Source: Gammaproteobacteria bacterium (GTDB taxonomy: Bacteria; Pseudomonadota; Gammaproteobacteria; Pseudomonadales; Halieaceae). Taken from it: a DNA stretch of 64,000 nt. The stretch spans positions 1-64,000 of the forward strand of contig JANSYN010000011.1 of NCBI GenBank assembly GCA_024742415.1, in the 5' to 3' direction. Both the position numbers and the translations under genes were made by a program. Each line of letters begins with the position of its first letter. The first letter of the stretch is position 1. Shown one piece after another: positions 44,219 through 53,817 of this stretch. The notes under the pieces were generated by a model that saw only the letters and a list, made by a program, of their open reading frames with translations, ran no database searches and was not told where the DNA came from.

Positions 44219-45076
44219 ATGAATACGGTGTACCTCAACGGCAGCTACCTACCCATGCACGAAGCGCGGATCTCCCCGATGGATCGCGGTTTCCTCTTTG
44301 GCGACGGCGTCTATGAAGTGATCCCTTCCTACGACGGCGCAATGGTGGGGTTTCGCCAACACATGCAGCGAATGCAGGGCGGACTGGACGCCATCGAGTT
44401 GCGCTATACACTGGATCTGGAGCAGTGGCGGATCATCATCGAGCAGCTCATTGCCCGCAACGGTGGCGGCAACCTGGGTATCTACATGCACATCAGCCGC
44501 GGCGCCGACACCCGCCGCCAGCACGCCTACCCCGAGGGCATTGCACCTACTGTTTTTGCCTTCGCCTATGCTATCGGGCCTTCGCCGCCGGCCGACAAAT
44601 CACTGGCCAAAACCTACACTGCTGCTACCGCCGAAGACCTGCGGTGGAAGCGCTGCAATATCAAGACAACCGCTTTGCTGGGTAATGTCATGCATATGCA
44701 GCATGGCGTAGCGCGCGGAGATGGCGAGACCATTCTGTACAATGCCGCGCAGGAACTCACCGAAGCGGCCGCATGCAATGTCTATATCGTCAAGGCCGGC
44801 GTGGTGGCCACACCGCCGCTCGACCACCAGATCCTGCCCGGAGTCACCCGTCAGCTGCTGATGGAAATCTTGCGCACCCACAGCGCTATCCCTGTGCAGG
44901 AACGCATCATCACGCTGGCTGAGCTGTACGATGCTGATGAAGTCTGGCTGAGCAGTTCCAGCAAAGACATCGCACCGGTCCTCAAGATAGATGGCAGAAC
45001 GATCGGCAACGGCGAGATCGGCGATGTCTGGCTCGCCGCGCAAACACTGTTCAGCCAGCACAAGTTTGACCTGTAG
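44219..45076 (+). CDS. dat: D-amino acid transaminase (class IV)
   Basis: 285 residues, fold-type IV PLP enzyme. The Schiff-base Lys is K149 in RCNIKTTALLGN. FLFGDGVYEVIPSY and HISRGADTRR fit the D-amino acid branch rather than the branched-chain one. AAQELTEAAACNVYIV lines the phosphate side. The usual reaction is D-Ala plus 2-oxoglutarate to pyruvate plus D-Glu, and it is reversible. Beside an alanine racemase (12 bases downstream) and D-glutamate cyclase halves, a D-Glu/D-Ala role is strongly suggested. Confidence 0.9.
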   Translation: MNTVYLNGSYLPMHEARISPMDRGFLFGDGVYEVIPSYDGAMVGFRQHMQRMQGGLDAIELRYTLDLEQWRIIIEQLIARNGGGNLGIYMHISRGADTRRQHAYPEGIAPTVFAFAYAIGPSPPADKSLAKTYTAATAEDLRWKRCNIKTTALLGNVMHMQHGVARGDGETILYNAAQELTEAAACNVYIVKAGVVATPPLDHQILPGVTRQLLMEILRTHSAIPVQERIITLAELYDADEVWLSSSSKDIAPVLKIDGRTIGNGEIGDVWLAAQTLFSQHKFDL

Positions 45077-45088
45077 CGATTACTGACA

Positions 45089-46189
45089 GTGACTCGACCT
45101 ACCCAGGCAACTATCAACCTGCAGGCGCTGCGACACAATACCGCCCACGCGCGCACCCTGGCAGGCACGGCGCGTCTGCTCGCCGTAGTCAAGGCCAACG
45201 CCTATGGACATGGCGCCGCTAAGGTGGCTGTGGCCATCGCAGAGCAGGTCGATGCATTTGGTGTTGCCTGTCTTGAAGAGGCGCTGCAGCTGCGAGCGGC
45301 AGGTATCACGCGGCCAATCCTTCTGATGGAAGGCGTATTCGAGGCACAAGAGCTGGACAACGCCGCGCGCGAGCAGTTGTGGCCAGCCATCACCAATGAG
45401 CAGCAGCTGGCCTGGCTTGAGCAGGCGCAGCTGTCGGCACCGTTACAGGTCTGGCTCAAGGTCAACACCGGCATGAACAGGCTTGGCATAGCACCTGCCC
45501 AGGTCACTGCTTTCCTGCAACGCATCTACGACTGCCCACAGGTGATCGACCACAGTGTCGCACCCGTGGTGGTGTTTACCCATCTATCGAGCGCTGACAA
45601 CCTGCACAGCGATGCAACGCTGCAGCAGCTGAAACAGTTTGCTGAGCTGCCGCTGGCAAGCGCAGCGGTAGCACGCAGTGCCGCCAATTCCGGTGGTCTG
45701 CTGCAGTGGCCGGCCAGTCACTACGACTGGGTGCGGCCCGGCTACATGCTCTACGGCAACTCACCACTGGACGCTGCACACAGCAATACCGCGGCCCTCA
45801 AGCCCGTCATGACGTTAACCTCCCGGATTATTGCCCTGCGCAACATCGAAGCGGGTGAGGCCGTGGGCTATGGCGGCACCTTCGTGGCGCAGCGCCCCAC
45901 TACGATCGCCTGCGTTGCCATCGGCTATGGCGACGGCTATCCGCGCCAGGCAGTGAATGGCACCCCCGTGCTGGTTAACGGCCAGCGCGCAGCCCTGGCT
46001 GGCAGGGTCTCCATGGACATGCTCATGATCGACGTTACCGATATCGCCAACGTGGCGCTGGGCACTCCCGTGGTGCTATGGGGCGATGGGCTTCCGGTCG
46101 ATGAGGTGGCCCGCTACGCCGGCACCGTGGGCTATGAGCTCCTCACTCGCCTGCCAGCGCGACCCGCGCGCGTTGTGGTCGAAGACTAA
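45089..46189 (+). CDS. alr: alanine racemase
   Basis: 366 residues from a GTG at 45089. The PLP Lys is K35 in AVVKANAYGHG, the second catalytic Tyr is in AIGYGDGYPRQ, and RVSMDMLMIDV lies in between as usual. It interconverts L- and D-alanine. Here it stands directly after the D-amino acid transaminase in the D-glutamate operon. It may feed D-Ala to the transaminase or drain D-Ala made from D-Glu to L-Ala. Whether this is the only alanine racemase in the genome cannot be seen. Confidence 0.94.
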   Translation: MTRPTQATINLQALRHNTAHARTLAGTARLLAVVKANAYGHGAAKVAVAIAEQVDAFGVACLEEALQLRAAGITRPILLMEGVFEAQELDNAAREQLWPAITNEQQLAWLEQAQLSAPLQVWLKVNTGMNRLGIAPAQVTAFLQRIYDCPQVIDHSVAPVVVFTHLSSADNLHSDATLQQLKQFAELPLASAAVARSAANSGGLLQWPASHYDWVRPGYMLYGNSPLDAAHSNTAALKPVMTLTSRIIALRNIEAGEAVGYGGTFVAQRPTTIACVAIGYGDGYPRQAVNGTPVLVNGQRAALAGRVSMDMLMIDVTDIANVALGTPVVLWGDGLPVDEVARYAGTVGYELLTRLPARPARVVVED

Positions 46190-46231
46190 GCAGTCACCGG
46201 CCTTGGCACCCTGACCAGGATACGCAACCGC

Positions 46232-47752
46232 ATGCGCCCCGAAGACACCGACTGTTCCCTGCTGCATCACATCCTCGCACTGCAGGCAGGCCTGCGGCCA
46301 GATGCGCCGGCGCTGTGGTGGCAGGACACCCCCATCAGCTTTGCCCAACTGTACCGGCGCGTTAGCCAGTTGTCACACGCATTGGCAGGCATCGGTACCG
46401 CCGGCGACCGCATTGGCCTGCTGTCGTGGAACTGCCCCGAGTTTATCGAACTGATGTATGCCGTGCCCGCAGCGGGTCGTGTTCTGGTACCACTGAATGC
46501 GCGACTGGCGCCGGCCGAATGGGCCGACCAGCTGCAGCGCACAGACTGCCAGTGGCTCTTTGGCGATGCGGCCCTGCTGCAACGTCTGCGCGATGCTGAT
46601 TGCCCCGCAGCAGCCGTGCGCATGATTCCCCTGGACAGCCACTACCACGACTGGCTGCAGGCAGCACAGCAGCGCACGCCGGCACCCGTAGACCCCGAGG
46701 ACATTGCCTGGATACTGTTTACCTCCGGTTCAACAGGCAAGCCCAAAGGCGCGATGCTCAGCCATCGGGGGTTTATGGCAGGGCTGCGCTCGGCAGCCCA
46801 CGCGCGTCCAGTTGCACCGGGTGATCGCTTTTATTATCCGTTCCCCCTGTTTCACGTCGCCGCTCACAATGTGCTCTTGCAGCATCGCTATGGCGCCTGC
46901 GTAGTACTGCCGCGCGGCTTCGATGCCGCCGAGACTATCCATGCCTGCCATCGACTGGGCGTGACCAGCATGTCGCTGGCCCCTACCATGCTTGCCATGC
47001 TGCTTGACCACCCCGATTTCAGCCCGGCGGTACTGTCGAGTGTGCGCAGCATCGGCTACGGCGCATCGGCCATGCCGGTGTCGCTGTTGCAGCGGCTGCT
47101 GAGCACTACCGACGTCGGCCTTTGCCAGAGCTACGGCATGACCGAACTTTGCGGCAGCGTGGCATTCCTGACCGCGCAGGATCACCAACTCGCACTGCAG
47201 AAAAGCGCACTACTGCAATCGGTAGGACACGTCCTGCCCACTGCCCGGGTGCGTCTTGTGGATGACAACGGCGCGGACTGCCCGCCAGGCGTTGCCGGTG
47301 AAATCACGGTGCAAGCTGCGCAACAGTTCAGTGGCTACTGGGGTGATGAAGCGGCCAGTGCACAGGCGCTGCGCGATGGCTGGCTGCACACGGGCGACAT
47401 TGGTCGCTTTGACAGCGCCGGCTATCTCTACATCGTTGACCGCAAAAAGGACATGATTATCAGCGGTGGCGAAAACGTCGCATCACGGGAAGTAGAAGAA
47501 GTTTTACGCACTCACCCTGCCGTGCGCGACTGTGCCGTTATCGGCCTGCCGGATGCTCGCTGGGGTGAAACGGTGGCGGCGGTTATCGTCGCACAGGCGG
47601 CCACCGATAACGCCTCCCTTGAGAAGCACTGTCGCGCGCGGTTGGGTGCCTACAAAACACCGCGTCACTGGTTCCAGGCCTCTGCGTTACCACTTAACGC
47701 CGCGGGCAAGGTCGACAAACCCCTGCTCAGGCAACGCTACGCAACGCAGTGA
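46232..47752 (+). CDS. AMP-dependent acyl-CoA synthetase
   Basis: 506 residues of the ANL superfamily with ILFTSGSTGKPKGAMLSH, CQSYGMTELCG, GDIGRFDSAGYLYIVDR and the C-terminal Lys in LNAAGKVDKPLLR. It makes an acyl-CoA or acyl-adenylate. It follows alr by 42 bases on the same strand, so it may be read through from the D-glutamate operon, but no link in chemistry is evident. Substrate unknown. Motif spacing is standard and no frameshift is seen. Confidence 0.9.
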   Translation: MRPEDTDCSLLHHILALQAGLRPDAPALWWQDTPISFAQLYRRVSQLSHALAGIGTAGDRIGLLSWNCPEFIELMYAVPAAGRVLVPLNARLAPAEWADQLQRTDCQWLFGDAALLQRLRDADCPAAAVRMIPLDSHYHDWLQAAQQRTPAPVDPEDIAWILFTSGSTGKPKGAMLSHRGFMAGLRSAAHARPVAPGDRFYYPFPLFHVAAHNVLLQHRYGACVVLPRGFDAAETIHACHRLGVTSMSLAPTMLAMLLDHPDFSPAVLSSVRSIGYGASAMPVSLLQRLLSTTDVGLCQSYGMTELCGSVAFLTAQDHQLALQKSALLQSVGHVLPTARVRLVDDNGADCPPGVAGEITVQAAQQFSGYWGDEAASAQALRDGWLHTGDIGRFDSAGYLYIVDRKKDMIISGGENVASREVEEVLRTHPAVRDCAVIGLPDARWGETVAAVIVAQAATDNASLEKHCRARLGAYKTPRHWFQASALPLNAAGKVDKPLLRQRYATQ

Positions 47753-47845
47753 AAGGCATTAACGGACTTGCATGCGCGAGCGCGTCATCGCAACCTGCCA
47801 AAGCAGCGCGGCGCGGCTCCAGGCCATGCTGGCCAGCCAAAGCCG

Positions 47846-48925
47846 CTAACGCTGATCCTGTGAATCAAGGAAGCTGGAGAATTCATCTTCATACATCCGA
47901 AACAGGACCAGCGCGATAGCGAAAACCAGCGGCCCATACACCAGGCCCATAAGACCAAAAACCTGCAGGCCGCCAATGAGCGAGAAGAACACCACTACCG
48001 TACTCATGCTGGCACCTTGCATGAACAGCGGGCGCAGGAAATTATCGATGGAGCCGACAACCACAGCGCCCCAGGTCGCCATAAAGAGCGCCCAGCCAAG
48101 CTCGCCCACCACCAGCAGGTAAAGTGCGGCGGGCACCCACACCAATGCCGTGCCCACAAACGGGATCAATGAGGTAAAGGCCATGACCGTGCCCCAGAAC
48201 AATGCAGGAAACCCGGCCAACCACAGCGCAAAGCCGCCAACAAACCCCTGTGTAATGGCTGTGAGCAGAGACCCCAGCAAGGCCGACTTGCTGACCTGGC
48301 GTACCTCGCGAATGAGCACATCTTCCTGCGAGCGCGACAACGGCAACGCGTGGCGTAAAAACTCCAGCAGGCGATCGTGATCGCGCAGGACGAAAAACAG
48401 GACAAACAACAGCAGAACGAAATTCAGGAAAAAGCCCGTGACGCTGCCCAGCAGCGCTGTCGAGACCTCGGCAAACTTGCCGCCCAGCGAGCTGGCCAGC
48501 GACAGCGCCTTGGTCCGTATGTTCTCCAGCTCCATGGCACCTTCAGGCAGCAACTGCACCAGCAGCGCATGCACCTTGACCACCGCCGGTTGCGTCATGA
48601 ATGCCTGCAGGTTTTCGGGCGTCGCCCATTCCCGGGCTTTTACGGAATAGGCTATACCCTGCTCCAGCACCGCCGCCATCAGTGCCATGCTGGGCAGGAG
48701 GATGAGCAGGGATAACGCCAGGCAGGAAAACAGCGCCGCGGCCGACTCGCGTCCGCGCAGCAAACGAATAACGCGATGATGCAGGGGGTGCGCCAGCATG
48801 CCAATCAGGATCGCCAGTACGATGGGCTCAAGGAACGGCTTGATCAGCGCATAGCAGGCGTACAACGCCAGCGCCAGGAAGACCAGTAACACGGCCCTGT
48901 TGGAAGCTGAACTGTTATTGCTCAT
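47846..48925 (-). CDS. AI-2E family transporter/permease
   Basis: 359 residues starting at the ATG at 48925; the upstream extension is not membrane-like. About seven to eight helices, with the family pattern of two N-terminal helices (AVLLVFLALALYACYALIKPFLEPIVLA), a soluble middle part, then FFLNFVLLLFVLFFVLRDHDRLLEFL and a C-terminal LVYGPLVFAIALVLF. Family members range from AI-2 exporters (TqsA) to sodium/proton antiporters, so the substrate is open. It ends convergently with the acyl-CoA synthetase. Confidence 0.88.
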   Translation of the reverse strand: MSNNSSASNRAVLLVFLALALYACYALIKPFLEPIVLAILIGMLAHPLHHRVIRLLRGRESAAALFSCLALSLLILLPSMALMAAVLEQGIAYSVKAREWATPENLQAFMTQPAVVKVHALLVQLLPEGAMELENIRTKALSLASSLGGKFAEVSTALLGSVTGFFLNFVLLLFVLFFVLRDHDRLLEFLRHALPLSRSQEDVLIREVRQVSKSALLGSLLTAITQGFVGGFALWLAGFPALFWGTVMAFTSLIPFVGTALVWVPAALYLLVVGELGWALFMATWGAVVVGSIDNFLRPLFMQGASMSTVVVFFSLIGGLQVFGLMGLVYGPLVFAIALVLFRMYEDEFSSFLDSQDQR

Positions 48926-49159
48926 TACGCGTTTCCCGGTCTGCGTACAGTGCGTACCAACATAGAGAAATCGACGCAAAAAGCAACGCTGCGGGCAGAC
49001 ACTGGCGTATTGCCCGGTTTGCCTACCGGCGCGCCACGCTGCTGCGCTAAGATGCTGATACAATTGCCACGCCCGGGGTGCTCGTTATGGCCACGGGTGG
49101 TAGGGGGTGCGCCGATAAGTGTAGATTTCAGCCATCAGGTTATTCACGGGAAGTTCGCA

Positions 49160-51223
49160 ATGAAACGACTGCTAAGCCTGGCGAAAATGATCGCCTGGTC
49201 GCTACTGGCAATTCTGCTGTTACTTGCAGCAGCCGGTTTTTGGCTGCGCTATGAATTTGCCCGCGTCAGCAGCGAAACACTCGAGCCTTTTGACTGGCGC
49301 ACCGTAGAGGTCGCATCGCTGTTCCCCGATCGCGAGGCAGCCGACTCCTGCGCAGAACAACACCCGCACAAACGCGCCTGGTTCGGCGCCTTGCATGTGC
49401 ACACGGCTGCAAGCTATGACGCCACCTCTTTCGGTTCTACGGTTACGGCCGACCAGGCCTATGCGTTTGCCAGGGGTGAACCACTGGCCATCGCGCTGCG
49501 TGGCGATCCACCAGATTTCGAGGCGCCCACGGTGCGCATCAGCTCGCCGCTGGACTTTATGGCCGTGACCGATCATGCCGAATCGCTGGGCGAGGCGCAA
49601 CTGTGCTATGACCCACGTGTCCATGCCTATGATGCCCTGGTGTGCAAGCTGTATCGCGGCGATGTCAGGCTTCCCGTCGAGGAGCGACTGCAACCCATCA
49701 TGCGCCTGGTCAGCTTCGCCATTTTCGGCACACAACGATCCATGCGCATTTGCGGCGAGGACGGTTCGCGCTGTCGCCTGCGCGCTGCAAACGTCTGGAA
49801 AGACAGCCAGCGCAGCACGCAACAGTGGCAGGACGCCTCCGCGGCCTGCGAGTTCACGACCTTCCACGCCTATGAATACACGCTGGCCGAAGACTCCAGC
49901 AACCTGCATCGCAATGTGATCTTCAAAAACGACACGGTGCCGCAGAACCTGCTCAGTGCCAAGGAGGCGCCTACACCGCAGCAGTTATGGGAGTGGCTCG
50001 ATGCAACCTGTATCGAAGGGAATCCCACTTGTGATGTGTTGGCGATACCCCACAACAGCAACTGGAGCTCGGGCAGGATGTGGTTTCCCTACAGCAACCT
50101 CGATCTGCCGCTTGCCGAACAACAGCGCCTGGCAACACTGCGCGCAAGGCTGGAACCGCTCGCCGAGATCAACCAGGTCAAGGGCGACTCGGAATGTCGC
50201 AACGGCATTGCCAGCGTCATCGGCGCGCCGGATGAGCACTGTGATTTTGAGAAGCTGCGCCCACCGCGCGAGGCAATCCAGGACTGCGGCGAATCCCAGG
50301 GGAGCCAGGGCATGCTGCTTTCGGGCTGTGTTTCGCGCTACAGCTATGTTCGCTACGCGCTGACCGCCGGACTTGCCGAACACGACAAGCTGGGCATCAA
50401 TCCCTTCAAACTCGGCATCGTTGCTGCCACAGACACCCACAATGGCACGCCGGCTGCCGGCCTGGAAAGCACACCCACAGGCTCCCATGGCTATGACCGC
50501 ACGCGAGAGAACCGCCTGCTGGGAGAAATAGATGTGCCGGGCAAGGTCGCCAAGGGCTCACCGGTGCGCTACAACCCCGGCGGCATCGCGGGCGTGTACG
50601 CGCATGAGAACAGCCGCGCCGCGCTGTTTGATGCCATGCGCAATCGCGAGACCTTTGGCACCAGCGGGCCGCGCATTACCCCGCGCTTCTTCGCCGGCTG
50701 GCAATTGCCCGAGGACATCTGCTCCCAGTCAGACTATCTCGCCACGGCGTATGAAAAAGGCGTACCCATGGGCAGGGACCTGAACGTACCACCGGCCAAC
50801 TGGACAACCAGCCCGGTGTTTTTGGCCAGCGCCGCTGCAGATGCGCGCAACGGTAGTAACTTGCTGCAGCGCTTGCAGATCGTCAAGGGCTGGATCGACG
50901 CACACGGGCAGACACACCAGGCAGTTTATGATGTTGCCGGCGACCCCAACAACGGTGCCAGCGTAGATCCTGCCACCTGTGCCACCTCAGGACCGGGCTT
51001 CAGGCAACTGTGCACCACCTGGCGCGACCCCGACTTTGACCCGGCGACCGCCGCGGTGTACTACCTGCGCGTTCTGGAGAACCCCAGTTGCCGCTGGAGT
51101 GCCCACGATTGCCTGGCCATTGAACCCTCCCAACGCCCTGCCAGTTGCTCGGATGCAGATATTCCCTGGGCGATTCAGGAACGCGCGTGGACCTCACCGA
51201 TCTGGTTCCATCCACAGTTCTAG
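49160..51223 (+). CDS. DUF3604 protein, membrane-anchored
   Basis: 687 residues from the ATG at 49160, with GGGAAG upstream. A membrane helix (WSLLAILLLLAAAGFWL) is followed by a large outside domain of the DUF3604 family. Metal-type motifs LHVHTAASYDATSFGS and DFMAVTDHAESLG resemble the PHP phosphoesterase fold, with a later VAATDTHNG and AIPHNSNWSSG. Many Cys (at least ten) suggest disulfides in the periplasm. DUF3604 has no proven function; metal-dependent hydrolysis is an inference from the His/Asp pattern. The frame is open further upstream but is not protein-like. Confidence 0.85.
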   Translation: MKRLLSLAKMIAWSLLAILLLLAAAGFWLRYEFARVSSETLEPFDWRTVEVASLFPDREAADSCAEQHPHKRAWFGALHVHTAASYDATSFGSTVTADQAYAFARGEPLAIALRGDPPDFEAPTVRISSPLDFMAVTDHAESLGEAQLCYDPRVHAYDALVCKLYRGDVRLPVEERLQPIMRLVSFAIFGTQRSMRICGEDGSRCRLRAANVWKDSQRSTQQWQDASAACEFTTFHAYEYTLAEDSSNLHRNVIFKNDTVPQNLLSAKEAPTPQQLWEWLDATCIEGNPTCDVLAIPHNSNWSSGRMWFPYSNLDLPLAEQQRLATLRARLEPLAEINQVKGDSECRNGIASVIGAPDEHCDFEKLRPPREAIQDCGESQGSQGMLLSGCVSRYSYVRYALTAGLAEHDKLGINPFKLGIVAATDTHNGTPAAGLESTPTGSHGYDRTRENRLLGEIDVPGKVAKGSPVRYNPGGIAGVYAHENSRAALFDAMRNRETFGTSGPRITPRFFAGWQLPEDICSQSDYLATAYEKGVPMGRDLNVPPANWTTSPVFLASAAADARNGSNLLQRLQIVKGWIDAHGQTHQAVYDVAGDPNNGASVDPATCATSGPGFRQLCTTWRDPDFDPATAAVYYLRVLENPSCRWSAHDCLAIEPSQRPASCSDADIPWAIQERAWTSPIWFHPQF

Positions 51224-51238
51224 GGCGTTTGCGCTGCG

Positions 51239-52213
51239 CTAAAGGCCCTGTTCGATATCGCGCAGGAACTCAACAAGTATCGCGTTCACCTGCTCCGAGG
51301 CTTCCAGTTGCACCATGTGGCCGGCACCCTTGATCATGCGCACCTGGCGCAGCTCCGGGAAAATGGCTCGCATCAGGCTGATCGGGTCATCGCCGTGAAA
51401 TCCCTCAAGGTCGACATCGTTTTCACTGCCCAGAAAATAGGCCGGCACAGCACTGGTTACACCCTCAAAGGGCCGGCGCTGTTGCCATTTCAAGTCCATG
51501 GAGCGGTACCAGTTCAATCCCCCGGTAAAACCGCTGCGGCTGTACTCAGAAACGAAAAACTCAAGTTCAAGTTCCGACAGCCAGGGCCATGGCAGCGGTG
51601 GCGGCTCCGCCATAGCCTCAATATAGCCGGTGCCCGGAGGATGCTTGAAGCAGTCGAAGTAATTCCCTGAGCCACTGAGTGTGTGAAAAACTTTATGCAG
51701 GAAACGACGCGGCTGTGCGGCCAATTCCTGATCGGCACGGGGCGGTTCGCGGAAGTACTCAATGTGCAAAAAATGCTGCTCGCCCATGCGGCGGTATTCG
51801 GTCAGTGGCGACTCACCGGGATTGTGGGGCGCGGCCGGGTTTTCCAGGCCAATGATCGCAATGACCCGCTCAGGATGGCGCAGGGCAAAGTCGTAACTGG
51901 CAAACGCACCGAAATCCAGGCCGGCGAACACCGCACGCTCAATGCCTGTATGGTCAAGCAGACCCAACAGGTCTGCCGTGATGTGATCCACGTCATATGC
52001 CCCGGGATCCGTCGGGGCCTGTGTCTGGCCCATGCCGCGCATGTCCGGCGCTATGACACGATAGCCCGCGGCAGCCAGAGCGGTAATCTGGCGGTGCCAG
52101 CTAAACCACAAGTGCGGAAAACCATGGCACAGCACAATGGGCATGCCCCGGCCCTGCTCGACGTAGTGCACCTGGATGCCGTTGATCGTTGCATGATGAT
52201 GTTGCCAGTCCAC
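51239..52213 (-). CDS. alpha/beta hydrolase, epoxide hydrolase-like
   Basis: 324 residues. HGFPHLWFSW (residues 30-39) is the HGxP oxyanion motif of epoxide hydrolases, the nucleophile is D100 in GLDFGAF, and the base is His in GAGHMVQ. FTGGLNWYRSMD matches the lid motif that carries an epoxide-binding Tyr. Together these favour epoxide hydrolysis to a diol over dehalogenation. No signal peptide is seen. It converges with the DUF3604 gene, 15 bases apart. No epoxide-forming enzyme is in the window. Confidence 0.88.
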   Translation of the reverse strand: MDWQHHHATINGIQVHYVEQGRGMPIVLCHGFPHLWFSWHRQITALAAAGYRVIAPDMRGMGQTQAPTDPGAYDVDHITADLLGLLDHTGIERAVFAGLDFGAFASYDFALRHPERVIAIIGLENPAAPHNPGESPLTEYRRMGEQHFLHIEYFREPPRADQELAAQPRRFLHKVFHTLSGSGNYFDCFKHPPGTGYIEAMAEPPPLPWPWLSELELEFFVSEYSRSGFTGGLNWYRSMDLKWQQRRPFEGVTSAVPAYFLGSENDVDLEGFHGDDPISLMRAIFPELRQVRMIKGAGHMVQLEASEQVNAILVEFLRDIEQGL

Positions 52214-52346
52214 CGTTCGTCTCCCACAACCTGATGTGATAAGCCTAGCCTACCTCAGTCACTGGCGCTGGCCAGCGCGCGGGTACACACAGCACAACCG
52301 TCGCCGGGAAAATCATCAGCACACGCCAACAGTACACCCGCCCGGC

Positions 52347-52379
52347 AAAAAAAAGGGCCACTGATGCACAGTGACCCTT
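52347..52379 (-). terminator. Rho-independent terminator of glnK-amtB
   Basis: On the minus strand 52379-52369 pairs with 52363-52353 (11-base stem with one G-U pair, 5-base loop ATGCA), followed by eight T (52354-52347). It lies 35 bases after the amtB stop and is the clearest intrinsic terminator in the window. Confidence 0.9.
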
Positions 52380-52413
52380 CGATTAACCCGCTGGCTGGTC
52401 GCGCGCGGCTGTA

Positions 52414-53817
52414 TTACAAGTCGTAGCCGCGCTCGTCGTGCAGCACAAGATCCAGGCCCTGTGTTTCCTCTTCGTCATCAACGCGCAGCCCTACCAGCAT
52501 GTCTACAATTTTCAGGATGACCCACGTGGCCACCGCAGTGTAGACAAAAGTAGAGATCACACCGGTGCCCTGAATGGCGAGTTGCCCGCCGATAGAGGTT
52601 GCTTCCCCTGTGAAACCATTACCGCTGAATATGCCCAGCTGTGTGGAGCAAAAAATACCCGCCATCAACGTGCCCAGAATCCCCCCAACGCCGTGTACCG
52701 GGAAAACATCCAGGCTATCGTCAATCTTGAGCTTCTGCTTGATGTAGTTGGTGGCGAAATAACATACCACGCCGGCCGTCAAACCGATTATGACCGCGCC
52801 GGCAGGGCCAACGGAGCCCGAGGCAGGCGTGATCGTGCCCAGGCCTGCCACCATTCCGGTGACAATACCCAGTACCGAGGGCTTGCCGTGGCGTATCCAT
52901 TCCATGGCCATCCACGCCAGCGAACCACAGGCCGCGGAAAGGTGCGTGACCAGCATCGCCATTGCCGCGCTGTTGTCGGCGGCCACGGCAGAACCGGCAT
53001 TAAAGCCGAACCAGCCGACCCACAACATGCCTGCGCCGGTGACGGTCATCGTCAGGTTATGCGGCGGCATAGGATGTGAACCAAAGCCACGACGCGGCCC
53101 CATCACCAGAGCGGCGACGACTGCTGCAACACCCGCAGTGATGTGCACAACGGTACCACCGGCAAAATCCTGCAAGCCCATTTCACCGAGCCAGCCGCCG
53201 CCCCACACCCAGTGGCAGATCGGTGCGTAAACAAAAATCAACCATATCGAGCTGAACAACAGCATTGCCGAGAAGCGCATGCGCTCGGCGAACCCGCCGA
53301 CAATCAGGGCCGGTGTGATAATGGCGAAGGTCATCTGGAAGATCGCGAACAGGCTGGCGGGGATGCCGCCGTTCATGGAGTCCATGGTAATCGCGGCAAA
53401 AAAGACGTTGCCAAAGTCGCCGATAAACCTACCCTGCTCTACCCCGTCGCTGCCAAAGGCGATGGTATAGCCCACGGCGAACCAGAGCAGCGACATCAGG
53501 CAGGTGATCGCGAAACACTGCATCAACACCGACAACACATTCTTTACCCGAACCAGGCCAGCATAGAACAGCGACAGCCCGGGGATTGTCATAAACAGCA
53601 CCAGGGCAGTGGCGGTCAATATCCAGGCGGTATCTGCGCCGTTAAGGTCATCGGCAAACGCCGAGCCTGAAGCGAACAGGGTAAACACGGCCAGCAGCGT
53701 AGTGGCGACACCACTTCCACGGCCAGTCAGCGCGGGCAGTGGCGCGTTAGAGTTACCCCTTGTTTTACCGGCAGATGCATGTGCGACTGCATTGCGATTG
53801 CGAATTAGCGTCATCAT
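52414..53817 (-). CDS. amtB: ammonium transporter
   Basis: 467 residues with an N-terminal signal-like helix and eleven further helices, as in AmtB. The twin His of the pore are seen in TVVHITAGVAA and VFPVHGVGGILG. FYAGLVRVKNVLSVL and PICHWVWGGGWL are also conserved. It takes up ammonium when nitrogen is low. Its ATG (53817) overlaps the glnK stop by one base as TAATG, and the following Met codon (53814) is an alternative start. Control by GlnK binding is expected. Confidence 0.95.
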   Translation of the reverse strand: MMTLIRNRNAVAHASAGKTRGNSNAPLPALTGRGSGVATTLLAVFTLFASGSAFADDLNGADTAWILTATALVLFMTIPGLSLFYAGLVRVKNVLSVLMQCFAITCLMSLLWFAVGYTIAFGSDGVEQGRFIGDFGNVFFAAITMDSMNGGIPASLFAIFQMTFAIITPALIVGGFAERMRFSAMLLFSSIWLIFVYAPICHWVWGGGWLGEMGLQDFAGGTVVHITAGVAAVVAALVMGPRRGFGSHPMPPHNLTMTVTGAGMLWVGWFGFNAGSAVAADNSAAMAMLVTHLSAACGSLAWMAMEWIRHGKPSVLGIVTGMVAGLGTITPASGSVGPAGAVIIGLTAGVVCYFATNYIKQKLKIDDSLDVFPVHGVGGILGTLMAGIFCSTQLGIFSGNGFTGEATSIGGQLAIQGTGVISTFVYTAVATWVILKIVDMLVGLRVDDEEETQGLDLVLHDERGYDL

